From positions 82,674 to 146,673 of IMG/VR virus record IMGVR_UViG_3300036760_000150: DNA of 64,000 nt. One strand, given 5' to 3'. A program made the translations under genes and the position numbers. The notes beneath the pieces are model-generated. The model searched no databases. It had not been told where the DNA came from and was given only the letters and a program-made list of their open reading frames with translations. This document shows, one piece after another, positions 48,933 through 56,280 of the stretch (positions are counted from its first letter, which is position 1; the number at the start of each line of letters is the position of its first letter). The DNA comes from a virus.

Positions 48933-49046
48933 CTATCCTCGAACGTCTAGTGCGTTACCGTCTATGACTCGGAATTCGGTCCACGCCGCCATAAATATCC
49001 TAGGTAAGTCATCTAGAGATACTTGTTCATGATGTTTGCGCATCAT
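48933..49046 (-). CDS. Possible micro-protein, 37 aa
   Basis: ATG 49046 (second ATG at 49043) has GAGGGAAAG upstream and runs to TAG 48933. The sequence contains RIFMAAWTEFRVIDGNALD, which reads like real protein. Together with 48806..48892 it is the only content I see in this 340-bp stretch. Confidence 0.45.
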   Translation of the reverse strand: MMRKHHEQVSLDDLPRIFMAAWTEFRVIDGNALDVRG

Positions 49047-49108
49047 CTTCACTTTCCCTCTAGACTAGCCAAACGCCGGGCCGCAAAACCCTCAATGGCA
49101 CGTTCGTG

Positions 49109-49435
49109 TTACTTAGCTTCTTTCTTGAGTCTCTTCAGGAACTTCTCTTTGTCCTCTATCTTCACCTCAAATCGACGGACACCGGCAGGCCTGAACACTG
49201 TGTTGGCTGTCTCGAAGTTGTCAACCACCGTGACAGCTTGATCTCCGATGAACTGTGCCTTGGTGGCCCCTGTACCCTGAACGACGAGCAGCTCCCTTGT
49301 CACAGCGTCAAGCTCTTCATACAGGACCTTTGCCGCCTCGATCTTCTTGGCGATCTCGATCGCTTTCTTGGCAAGATCTACTGCTGTGGACGGTTGATTT
49401 GTCTCTGAGGCGTTTGTTAAAGTGGTCATCTCCAT
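49109..49435 (-). CDS. Coiled-coil protein, 108 aa
   Basis: GGAGG and a good sigma70 promoter precede ATG 49435. Residues about 15-50 form a long Ala/Lys/Glu helix (AKKAIEIAKKIEAAKVLYEE), followed by a beta segment and a basic end. Unknown function. Confidence 0.7.
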   Translation of the reverse strand: MEMTTLTNASETNQPSTAVDLAKKAIEIAKKIEAAKVLYEELDAVTRELLVVQGTGATKAQFIGDQAVTVVDNFETANTVFRPAGVRRFEVKIEDKEKFLKRLKKEAK

Positions 49436-49454
49436 AATTTCCTCCAGTATAATT

Positions 49455-49483
49455 ATATTAAGCCATCTGACTTGTTGAGTCAA
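49455..49483 (-). promoter_or_regulatory. Sigma70-like promoter
   Basis: TTGACT (49478..49483) and TAATAT (49455..49460), 17 bp apart, upstream of the coiled-coil gene at 49435. It lies inside the 3' end of the upstream gene. Confidence 0.7.
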
Positions 49484-49664
49484 GATCTACCATCTTGTGG
49501 GATACTTTTTCCCAACCGATAGACTCAAGCTCTTGTCTTGTGACGATGATGGGCTTAGACAGCATGTCGTTCTCTAGCCACTTTAGTCCTACCAAGCCGT
49601 CGATCCACTTAACCAACAGACGCAAAACGCACTCTTGGTGTTCCCAAACTTCCATCTCTGTCAT
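49458..49664 (-). CDS. Hypothetical protein, 68 aa
   Basis: ATG 49664 has AAGGAG six bases upstream. Helical, amphipathic, Trp-rich (LLVKWIDGLVGLKWLEND). Lies directly downstream of the tRNA gene and probably shares its transcript. Confidence 0.65.
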   Translation of the reverse strand: MTEMEVWEHQECVLRLLVKWIDGLVGLKWLENDMLSKPIIVTRQELESIGWEKVSHKMVDLDSTSQMA

Positions 49665-49679
49665 CAACATCTCCTTAAA

Positions 49680-49756
49680 TGGTAGGCCCTGTGGGATTTG
49701 AACCCACGACCATTCGGTTATGAGCCGAGCGCTCTGACCTGCTGAGCTAAGGGCCT
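49680..49756 (-). tRNA. tRNA with CAU anticodon, probably tRNA-Ile (lysidine type) decoding AUA
   Basis: A 77-base cloverleaf folds with acceptor AGGCCCT/AGGGCCT, D stem GCTC/GAGC, anticodon loop CTCATAA, T arm GTGGG-TTCAAAT-CCCAC and encoded CCA. Anticodon CAU fits Met or, after C34 lysidine modification, Ile(AUA). The CCTTAGCTCAG start and TGGTCG variable loop resemble bacterial tRNA-Ile2 more than elongator tRNA-Met. AUA codons are common in the window. Confidence 0.93.
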
Positions 49757-49764
49757 ACGATGAG

Positions 49765-49792
49765 AATATACTTGTCTTGGTAGTTATGTCAA
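49765..49792 (-). promoter_or_regulatory. Sigma70-like promoter of the tRNA gene
   Basis: TTGACA (49787..49792) and TATATT (49765..49770) with a 16-bp spacer lie eight bases before the tRNA 5' end, giving nearly leaderless tRNA transcription. Confidence 0.75.
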
Positions 49793-50271
49793 CTTAATTT
49801 GTCACCGCATTTGTTGCAGTAGTTGTACGACTCGATGAAACCTACGTACAGTTTTGGTTCGTGAAGGCATGTCATATTAGACGAATCATACTTGTAGACG
49901 CCGAAGGTTGCGTTGTACCAACCAACAACCTCTTTTTTAAACTCTTCAACACTAAGTTGCCTGAAAGTTATGTCGTTGTCTTTGAACACCGTTACTCTAT
50001 CTGTGTCTAGCTCCAGCAGACAGAAGAACCTCACAGGTGAGTTTTCTACCACCATCCTAAGATGAGCATGATATACCCAGTCTGTATCTTTAAAGTTGTC
50101 GTTGTGGTTTTTTACCAGTTTGATATCGTCTGACATACCTATTATGTATGCAAACACGCCAGGTTCCACCAGTATCCTATGTATCATTATCTCGTACTCA
50201 GGAAGTATTGGGTACAGTAGTTTTCCAAGTGTCATCAGTGACGTGTCAAACTCTTGTTGTATGTTGTTCAT
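49789..50271 (-). CDS. Hypothetical protein, 160 aa
   Basis: An alpha/beta protein with CNKCGDKLS at the end, a half zinc ribbon, and an aromatic core. Overlaps the metallophosphoesterase gene by four bases. No family recognised. Confidence 0.7.
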   Translation of the reverse strand: MNNIQQEFDTSLMTLGKLLYPILPEYEIMIHRILVEPGVFAYIIGMSDDIKLVKNHNDNFKDTDWVYHAHLRMVVENSPVRFFCLLELDTDRVTVFKDNDITFRQLSVEEFKKEVVGWYNATFGVYKYDSSNMTCLHEPKLYVGFIESYNYCNKCGDKLS

Positions 50272-50921
50272 ATCTCTATCTCCGCTGCTTGATATACTAG
50301 TTTATACTTGTCATCTAGCACCGCCACGTTCCTGAACTTGGTGAACAGGCCGTCGTATGTGCCGTGTGCTTCGTGTAGGTGTCCAAACATGTGAAAACGT
50401 GGCTTAACCCTAAGCACCGCTGACAACAATTCTTCGCACCCCTCATTTATCACTTTTTTGTCTCCAATTTTGTTCTTGCGCACAACTTCGTCCAAGATGC
50501 CCTTGGGTGGCGAATGAGTGATCAGCACGTCCACCTTGTCTGGGATCATGTCCCACACCATCTTCATCTTGCTTTGATGTAGACCAAACGCCCAGTTGTT
50601 GAACTTTAATGTCCAAGGTGATCCATAAAATGTCACACCATCTACTTGCGTACTCGAATCTTCAAGGTAGATGATATCGTTGTCCTTGCACATCTGCTTG
50701 GCAAGGCTTGGTTCTCGCTGGAACAACCAGTCGTGATTGCCAGCAACTAATATGATGGATTTGAACAATTTGCCCTTGTCTTTGAGTATGATCAGCTCTC
50801 TTGACACTTCTACCAACGAGCCACTACTTGTTAAATCGCCAGCATGGATGAGAACGTCACCGATAGGTAGGTCGATCTTATCTAGTTGACAATGGGTGTC
50901 ACTGATGGCTACGATCTTCAA
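50268..50921 (-). CDS. Metallophosphoesterase (MPPED/YfcE-like), 217 aa
   Basis: Motifs ISDTHCQ, HAGDLT, GNHDW, LITHSPPKG and FGHLHEAHG are all present in order, giving a complete dinuclear metal centre. The HSPP...GHxH spacing fits MPPED-like phosphodiesterases. It starts with TTG 50921, preceded by AAGAGGT. Substrate unknown. Confidence 0.85.
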   Translation of the reverse strand: MKIVAISDTHCQLDKIDLPIGDVLIHAGDLTSSGSLVEVSRELIILKDKGKLFKSIILVAGNHDWLFQREPSLAKQMCKDNDIIYLEDSSTQVDGVTFYGSPWTLKFNNWAFGLHQSKMKMVWDMIPDKVDVLITHSPPKGILDEVVRKNKIGDKKVINEGCEELLSAVLRVKPRFHMFGHLHEAHGTYDGLFTKFRNVAVLDDKYKLVYQAAEIEI

Positions 50922-51101
50922 CTAGTACCTCTTGTGGTTCTTGATCACGTTGAGCAACTTCCTGCTCATCTCCCTGTAGTTTGGGTCGTCCCTGAAGTCT
51001 ACGTGTCGGTGATCACTCATGAGGCGTCTTATTTTCAGCATAGCCACTCGTCTAAGCTTCTTCACCTTCCTGAGGTACGAGTTACCTGAGATGTTAGCCA
51101 T
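50922..51101 (-). CDS. Small basic protein, 59 aa
   Basis: From ATG 51101 to TAG 50922. Strongly basic (YLRKVKKLRRVAMLKIRR) with a DDPNYREMSR segment. Possibly a nucleic-acid binding peptide. Overlaps its upstream neighbour by eight bases. Confidence 0.6.
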   Translation of the reverse strand: MANISGNSYLRKVKKLRRVAMLKIRRLMSDHRHVDFRDDPNYREMSRKLLNVIKNHKRY

Positions 51102-51375
51102 CTGTTAAAGCCTCTCCGGTGAATAGTGTCTTACCCTTTCTCACGTAGTGTCGGTTGGTTACGACGTCTTTGGTGTGGTGCTCGACGGATGCCATGATGT
51201 AAGGTATCTTCTGCATCCTCAGCCTGTTCTTCCAGAACTCGATCTCCTCCATATCCCTTGTGGGGTCGATGTACATGTTGTTTTCAACAAAGGCGATGTG
51301 TTGCCCATGAGAGTTATCCTCGATGACCTCTACGTTTCGTATGTTGGGTTGTTTGCCTGGTGCCGGGTAGTTCAT
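51094..51375 (-). CDS. Hypothetical protein, 93 aa
   Basis: Mixed alpha/beta protein with HGQHIAFVENN and a helical FWKNRLRMQKI segment. Overlaps the CYTH gene by four bases. Unknown function. Confidence 0.65.
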   Translation of the reverse strand: MNYPAPGKQPNIRNVEVIEDNSHGQHIAFVENNMYIDPTRDMEEIEFWKNRLRMQKIPYIMASVEHHTKDVVTNRHYVRKGKTLFTGEALTDG

Positions 51376-51965
51376 CGTCTACACATCTCCCACTGTGACT
51401 TCTTGATCCTGTTCTGAGGAGTTATGCCTAAAACTTCAAGCCCCTTCTCGTACCGTTTGGCGACCTCAGATGCCCCTTCTTCCGACCCATGATCTACATC
51501 TTTCCTGGCCTCCACCTCGATGTAGCGACCCTTCTCGTTCATGTCTGAGTCGTACACTAGGTAGTAGACGGTGGTGGCATCGGCGAAGACGTGTATGTAG
51601 CATATCTTGTAGATGACGACGTTTAGTGTGAACCCAAGTTGTGCACAAAACTGGGTTATGTCGTCGATCGTACATCGCTGGGGGTCAAGCGGCACGTCTA
51701 TCTCTATCCTGTCGTTGTTGTTATTCTCGTTCAGCTTCACCTTGATGGTCAGCTCTGGCTTCGGACCTTGTCTGTAGCGGATGAACTCGAAGTTGAACTT
51801 GGTGTTCTCACTGCTGAAGTAGAAATCCCAGCTGCCCACCTCTATGAAGTCGACAGGTTTATGGGACTCTGCGAACTTCATGTAGTCCTTCAACTTTATG
51901 GAGTCTGCGTTGTACTTGAACTCTATCTCACGATATTTACTGACGTACCGCTGATCTTCTGTCAT
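51372..51965 (-). CDS. CYTH-domain triphosphatase/cyclase-like protein, 197 aa
   Basis: The N-terminus contains YREIEFKYN, the ExExK signature of CYTH (triphosphate tunnel) enzymes. Later strands carry the expected basic and acidic residues (IRYRQG, LTIKVKL, RIEIDVPL, RYIEVEA). Family members hydrolyse thiamine or RNA 5'-triphosphates or make cAMP. I chose ATG 51965, with GGAAGAGG upstream, over ATG 52085 because the extra 40 codons are a region of two strong hairpins beginning right at the promoter. Activity is inferred from the motif. Confidence 0.75.
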   Translation of the reverse strand: MTEDQRYVSKYREIEFKYNADSIKLKDYMKFAESHKPVDFIEVGSWDFYFSSENTKFNFEFIRYRQGPKPELTIKVKLNENNNNDRIEIDVPLDPQRCTIDDITQFCAQLGFTLNVVIYKICYIHVFADATTVYYLVYDSDMNEKGRYIEVEARKDVDHGSEEGASEVAKRYEKGLEVLGITPQNRIKKSQWEMCRR

Positions 51966-51994
51966 GGCTTCCTCTTCCTTGTGGGCTGGCTGAC

Positions 51995-52050
51995 CAAGCC
52001 CACCGCAGTGGGCTTGACCTGCCAGGGAGACGTCTGCGACATCTCTCCCT
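51995..52050 (-). ncRNA. Structured 5' leader with two hairpins upstream of the CYTH gene
   Basis: CAAGCCCAC/GTGGGCTTG with a four-base loop (51995..52016) and AGGGAGA/TCTCCCT with an inner GTC/GAC pair (52024..52050) follow each other between the promoter and the gene. They could be a regulatory leader. They also lie in an open frame, so a coding explanation remains possible. Confidence 0.45.
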
Positions 52051-52094
52051 TGGATACATATAAGATCTGTGTTGGTGTTCGTCATGTTAACCTG

Positions 52095-52123
52095 ATGGTA
52101 GAGGAAGTTTAGACAGTTGTCAA
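52095..52123 (-). promoter_or_regulatory. Sigma70-like promoter of the CYTH leader
   Basis: TTGACA (52118..52123) and TACCAT (52095..52100) spaced by 17 bp. Transcription would begin near 52088, producing a leader of about 120 bases before the CYTH start. Confidence 0.65.
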
Positions 52124-52699
52124 CTACTTAGTTACAGGCTTGTCCGTCTCGATGAATGCGCGGTCCACTCTGACTGTGAAGGTCTTGTGTGTGGACGGTC
52201 TGTAGACCGTGAGTGTGACATAACCACCTTGTTGGCCTATGATTTTTTCGTGAGCACTTGTCGTATCACTCATAGTCTGACCATTTACGGCTACGATCAC
52301 GTCGTTGACTTTAAGGCCAGCGTTGTACGCTGGGTAACCTTCTATGACATTTATCAGACATTGTACGTATTTACCTGCGCCTGGAGTGTAGTCACCAACA
52401 TCTACAACGTATATCGCGCCTATGCCGTAGAAGCCGATCTTCGCCTTGTCTGTTCTGTTGGTGTTGGTAGACTTTGGGATGATGTTCACATCTATATTTT
52501 GACTTTCACTACTCCCTTGGTTGTTCACTTCTTCGTCGGGCACTGAGAACTCAACATATGAACCTCTGCCACTACATCCACCGAACGCCACAGGCATGAA
52601 CAAAAGGACATGTATCGCCAGCGATATCATGATGGCACGCTTCAGAGTTATGGTCTTGTACGGTACCTTATCGAAGTTTTTGGTTCTTCTGCTGACCAT
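52124..52699 (-). CDS. Membrane-anchored PDZ-domain protein, 191 aa
   Basis: After a basic N-terminus, one hydrophobic helix (about residues 23-42) is followed by a Ser/Asn-rich linker and a C-terminal PDZ domain (IEGYPAYNAGLKVNDVIVAV, NGQTMSD). The domain would lie in the periplasm if the helix is an N-in anchor. PDZ domains bind C-terminal peptides, as in DegP/RseP systems, so it could interfere with host envelope proteolysis. GGAGACG precedes ATG 52699. Confidence 0.75.
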   Translation of the reverse strand: MVSRRTKNFDKVPYKTITLKRAIMISLAIHVLLFMPVAFGGCSGRGSYVEFSVPDEEVNNQGSSESQNIDVNIIPKSTNTNRTDKAKIGFYGIGAIYVVDVGDYTPGAGKYVQCLINVIEGYPAYNAGLKVNDVIVAVNGQTMSDTTSAHEKIIGQQGGYVTLTVYRPSTHKTFTVRVDRAFIETDKPVTK

Positions 52700-52844
52700 C
52701 TTCGTCTCCAACAAGAGTCTTAAGCTCTGACCTGAGTCGGTCGAGCTGGTCGTTCAGTGGGCTGTTGACGAGGTCTTCGTCGCAGGCACGCTTTGTGAAC
52801 TTGATCAGCAACCTTAGGTACTCAATATTATCTGTCTTCTTCAT
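52668..52844 (-). CDS. Small helical protein, 58 aa
   Basis: GGAGG precedes ATG 52844. Amphipathic helices (LNDQLDRLRSELKTL), probably a coiled coil. First gene after its own promoter and overlapping the PDZ gene by 32 bases. Confidence 0.65.
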   Translation of the reverse strand: MKKTDNIEYLRLLIKFTKRACDEDLVNSPLNDQLDRLRSELKTLVGDEDGQQKNQKLR

Positions 52845-52861
52845 CAGGCCTCCACAACCCA

Positions 52862-52890
52862 ATACTACATGACGATCATGGTCATGTCAA
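52862..52890 (-). promoter_or_regulatory. Sigma70-like promoter
   Basis: TTGACA (52885..52890) and TAGTAT (52862..52867), 17 bp apart, upstream of the small helical gene. It marks the start of the long minus-strand block, back to back with a late-type element. Confidence 0.65.
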
Positions 52891-52931
52891 TTTGTATTTT
52901 TATCTAGTAGTTACGACTATTTAGATCAAAA

Positions 52932-52942
52932 CCTTAATTTTA
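52932..52942 (+). promoter_or_regulatory. Candidate late promoter of the second virion block
   Basis: CCTTAATTTTA matches the late-type core except for the first base. It lies about 80 bp upstream of the first gene of the plus-strand block at 53022. Confidence 0.5.
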
Positions 52943-53021
52943 ACAGTACGGGGTTGCTCGTCTTCCTTCATATGGTTGAAGGTCGTAGGTTTGGATTTCT
53001 TCAAAAAAATCGAGTATATAG

Positions 53022-53849
53022 GTGGCTCTAGAGAAGCGCTGGGAACAAGTCTCTGCCAACTTCACGGCAGACGGCACATCTGACGGCATAGTGCCAGTGG
53101 CTGATGCCTCTGGGTTCTTCGCCAAGCAGAAGGTCACTGTCAAGTCTGATACCCAGCAGCCTATATTCCTTGAAGTGAAGCGGGTGTACCCTACCAAGGT
53201 CGTGGTAGGCCTTGACGACAAAGGCATCGACCACAAGCAGAACATGTCGGCCTACCTGGTGGTAGACAACGCCAACATATTCGCAGCCGAGCAGACGAAG
53301 ACTAAGCTTCAGCCTGACGAGATCTTCAACGCCGTCTACGAGCGCGACCCAGCTGTAGCTCTACGTGGCCTGCTAGTTGATAGCTTCGGCAACGTCTACA
53401 AAGTCACCAACCCTTTTCCTGTAAGTGTCGGTGACGGTGAAGATCAACTTGAAGTTAACGACGATGGGTCTATAAATGTCAACATAGTAAACTCTCCGGT
53501 AAGCAACGAGAACATAGTAACTGAGTTTAACGAAGCTCCCTCGGTGGCATCTGGATCAGAGACGTCTGTTGTCTCCTATGTGGTACCTGCTGGAAAGGTG
53601 GCCATGCTACAGAGGATCACGTACTCTGGGGAGAACGTGGCTACATACAACCTTTACGTAAACAGCATCTTAAAGGAGCGTATGAGAACACATTTTGGCG
53701 GTGACCTAAGTGGAGAGATGGTCTTTGAGGGCGCCTCAGAGGAGGGGCCAAAGTACAGCACTGGGGATCTTATAGAACTTAAGGTCCTGCACACCAGGCC
53801 AAGTGTTGGCTCTTTCAACGGACGTATACAGATCATGGAGATAGGTTGA
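53022..53849 (+). CDS. Virion structural protein, 275 aa
   Basis: The start is a GTG with an in-frame stop directly before it and little ribosome site. The N-terminal 80 residues form a small beta domain. The middle has DSFGNVYKVTNPFPVSVGDG, a linker type shared with neighbouring virion proteins. The C-terminus (YVVPAGKVAMLQRITYSGEN) is a jelly-roll-like domain. Likely a baseplate, fibre or surface protein. Function inferred from composition and context. Confidence 0.6.
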   Translation: MALEKRWEQVSANFTADGTSDGIVPVADASGFFAKQKVTVKSDTQQPIFLEVKRVYPTKVVVGLDDKGIDHKQNMSAYLVVDNANIFAAEQTKTKLQPDEIFNAVYERDPAVALRGLLVDSFGNVYKVTNPFPVSVGDGEDQLEVNDDGSINVNIVNSPVSNENIVTEFNEAPSVASGSETSVVSYVVPAGKVAMLQRITYSGENVATYNLYVNSILKERMRTHFGGDLSGEMVFEGASEEGPKYSTGDLIELKVLHTRPSVGSFNGRIQIMEIG

Positions 53850-54040
53850 TGACCAGTTCCTTAGAGATCAAGAAGATAGAAGCAGAGAGAGCTAGAGTAT
53901 ACTCTGCTAGGTTGGACTTAGAGTTGCGTCTGGAAGAACTTCGAGAGTCTGTAAGAAGAATCGAAGAACACATACAGGTTCAACTAAGCAAAGAGAAAGA
54001 GCTTGAAGATAAGCTTGTAGAAGCTAGAGAAAAGAGGTAA
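53849..54040 (+). CDS. Short coiled-coil protein, 63 aa
   Basis: Almost entirely a charged coiled coil (ELRLEELRESVRRIEEHIQ). The ATG overlaps the upstream stop. It could be an assembly chaperone or linker for the neighbouring fibre-like proteins; this is a guess. Confidence 0.7.
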   Translation: MTSSLEIKKIEAERARVYSARLDLELRLEELRESVRRIEEHIQVQLSKEKELEDKLVEAREKR

Positions 54041-54043
54041 CAC

Positions 54044-54820
54044 ATGTCAGATCAGGCCACAGGCTTACCAGTAAGAAGTGAAGCTGACGGGACAGACGAG
54101 AGGGTACACTCTAAGATAGTTGGTAGCCCAACAGGGGCCAGCCCTGCTACCAACCAGGTCGCCGTCGACGACGACAAGAACGCCCACGTAGAAGTACACG
54201 GTAACGATCCTGCTGGTACAGACAGGACTCTTAGGCTGAGTGAAGCTGGGGCAGTCACACCTGACGGTGTGTACAACGTCTCCACCAACACCAAGCCGGG
54301 TAACGTCGGTGTGATCGCAGCGACGAGGGCAGCGTCTCCGTCTGACACTGAGCAGACGCAAAGGGTCACTGCAGTGACCAGCGGTACGGTGCATGCCTTA
54401 GATGTCGCCTTGCATGATGAAGACGGTGTTCCCTACTCGACGTCTAACCCTCTGCCAACAACATCTGTGGACAGTGAGGGTTCAGAGGTAAACAACTACA
54501 ACACCAGTGCTGCGTTGGCTGCTGGAGCTTCTAACAACCACGACTACACCGTCACCGCTGCCACAACATTGAAGCTAAGTCATATCTGGGCAGCTGCCTC
54601 TGGCAAGATGAAGATCCAGGTTCAAACTGAGACTGGAGTTGCAACTGGAACTTTCACCACGAAGTTTGTAGGTTTCAACTCAACTGCCAACCCTAACATC
54701 AACCTTCCGATAGACGAGAACATCTCGGTAGCTGCTGGGGTCCGAGTTAGAGTTATCAGAACCAACAACGACAACCAATCACAAGATGTCTACTCAACCA
54801 TAAGTGGACATGAAATTTAA
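54044..54820 (+). CDS. Virion structural protein, 258 aa
   Basis: Ala/Thr/Ser/Gly/Asp-rich. The segment EDGVPYSTSNPLPTTSVDS resembles the NPFPVSV linker of the 53022 protein, and the C-terminal 110 residues are a beta sandwich (KLSHIWAAASGKMKIQV). Probably a paralogous surface or fibre protein. Confidence 0.6.
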   Translation: MSDQATGLPVRSEADGTDERVHSKIVGSPTGASPATNQVAVDDDKNAHVEVHGNDPAGTDRTLRLSEAGAVTPDGVYNVSTNTKPGNVGVIAATRAASPSDTEQTQRVTAVTSGTVHALDVALHDEDGVPYSTSNPLPTTSVDSEGSEVNNYNTSAALAAGASNNHDYTVTAATTLKLSHIWAAASGKMKIQVQTETGVATGTFTTKFVGFNSTANPNINLPIDENISVAAGVRVRVIRTNNDNQSQDVYSTISGHEI

Positions 54821-54831
54821 TGGATGCTTAG

Positions 54832-55428
54832 ATGGCCGATCTTGATGACATCAACGCAGCCCAGACAGTTAAGGTAGTTGGCGCCAGCGTCTCTGGCACA
54901 GAGACGAACGCTGTAAACGCTACCTCTGATGGTAGGCTGACAACAGAGAGTATCATACTAGGAGCCACTGCTGCGACTAGGATCGGTAATGTCACTGACA
55001 AACTTAAAGTTATCGACCAAGATGTGGTGGCGATCCTCAACATTATAGCGTCAGGGCTGGGAACTGTTGCCGCTGGTATCTTAAAACAAAATGAGTTGGC
55101 AGTTACGACAAAGAGTGAGGTAGATTTCACAGGTACCACGTACACTGTACCCACCGGTAAGACATTCTTGCTCACCAGCTTCATAGGGTCATACGATGCT
55201 CAGGCCACAGTACTGCTGAGGCTTAAAAAACAAACAGGCGGCACTGGTGCGTTCAGTACGTTGTTCAGGATAACCCTTGAGGTCGGTGGCCAAGGCTCTG
55301 GTACCATACCGTTGAATTTTGGCAACGGGATCTTAGTTGGCACTGCCGGTGACGTGTTCAAGATAACCATCGAGTCGTCTCTTATAAAAGGAACGGTATG
55401 GGCTGGCTACAGTGGAAGTGAGTTGTAA
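54832..55428 (+). CDS. Virion structural protein, 198 aa
   Basis: It has a helical middle and a beta-rich C-terminal domain (FTGTTYTVPTGKTFLLTSFI, GDVFKITIESSLI) similar in plan to the C-terminal domains of the two preceding proteins. Its stop and the next start overlap in TAATG. Confidence 0.6.
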   Translation: MADLDDINAAQTVKVVGASVSGTETNAVNATSDGRLTTESIILGATAATRIGNVTDKLKVIDQDVVAILNIIASGLGTVAAGILKQNELAVTTKSEVDFTGTTYTVPTGKTFLLTSFIGSYDAQATVLLRLKKQTGGTGAFSTLFRITLEVGGQGSGTIPLNFGNGILVGTAGDVFKITIESSLIKGTVWAGYSGSEL

Positions 55429-55847
55429 TGGGTAAGTCAGGTGGGTCAGGTGGAGGCTCTAGCATATTCACCACCAACATCACAGGTCCACCACCTGGCC
55501 CGTCAACTGTAGGGGCCGATGCGTACATAAGTTTAGGTACCATACCAACGGGGCAAAGAGTGTGGTTTGGATCAGCTCAATATGCTTCCCCTGATAAATC
55601 GATCACATTTGAGGTGCGCACCAACAACATAGGTCAGAGTACAGGATCAGACTCCGCTACTTCTCTACTGGCATCCACAGCTGTGGTTCCTAGATCTGGT
55701 CTATTGAATGTGGACTACTACAAGAAAGGTCAGCTACATATAACCAGCGTGACAGGTACTGGAGTCGAGAGTTTCTGGCTCAGACTTAAGTCTAAGTCTG
55801 GAGCTGTCGGTGAGTATTTCTTTAGCATGAACTACACGGTGGAGTAG
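55428..55847 (+). CDS. Virion protein, first of a tandem paralogous pair, 139 aa
   Basis: Shares with the next gene a core W(F/I)G...DK..TFE(V/L)R.N, then a DYY..G segment and TGVE..WLR.KS near the end. A Gly/Ser-rich N-terminus precedes this. Likely a small beta-sandwich virion protein. Confidence 0.6.
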   Translation: MGKSGGSGGGSSIFTTNITGPPPGPSTVGADAYISLGTIPTGQRVWFGSAQYASPDKSITFEVRTNNIGQSTGSDSATSLLASTAVVPRSGLLNVDYYKKGQLHITSVTGTGVESFWLRLKSKSGAVGEYFFSMNYTVE

Positions 55848-56270
55848 ATGGCACAGATCATACCGATATTTGAGTTATTATGTCTAGGTAGTGTAACAGC
55901 GTCAGGCACTGACAACTGGGTTGACCTATCATCTTATGGGCCAAACGCTAACTCTCCTATACCTAGTGGTAAACAAATTTGGATCGGCTACGTAACCTGC
56001 ATCTCACAAGATAAAATTGCTACGTTTGAACTTCGCCCTAACCTTCCTACCAAATCTGCTGGTAACACGACTGACACACAGCTGAGAGGGTTTGTAAACG
56101 TCCCTGGTGGCGAGTCAAGAGACCTAGATGTCTACTACGGAGGAGCGATAACATCGTTTGTTCCAGTTACGGAGCTGAGCACTGGTGTTGAGAAGTTGTG
56201 GCTTAGGATCAAGAGTGGAAGTTCGTCCACAGCCACCTATGAGTTTATATTGTACTACACACTTTACTAA
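55848..56270 (+). CDS. Virion protein, second of a tandem paralogous pair, 140 aa
   Basis: Begins directly after the stop of its paralogue and is collinear with it over nearly the full length (IWIGYVTCISQDKIATFELR, TGVEKLWLRIKSGSS). The pair probably arose by gene duplication. Function as for its neighbour. Confidence 0.6.
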   Translation: MAQIIPIFELLCLGSVTASGTDNWVDLSSYGPNANSPIPSGKQIWIGYVTCISQDKIATFELRPNLPTKSAGNTTDTQLRGFVNVPGGESRDLDVYYGGAITSFVPVTELSTGVEKLWLRIKSGSSSTATYEFILYYTLY

Positions 56271-56280
56271 AAGGTCTTCT

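Noticed and set aside
52016-52085. N-terminal extension of the CYTH protein from ATG 52085
   Set aside because: It would be nearly leaderless relative to the promoter, is Gly/Ala/His-rich because of two perfect hairpins, and a better ribosome site precedes ATG 51965.
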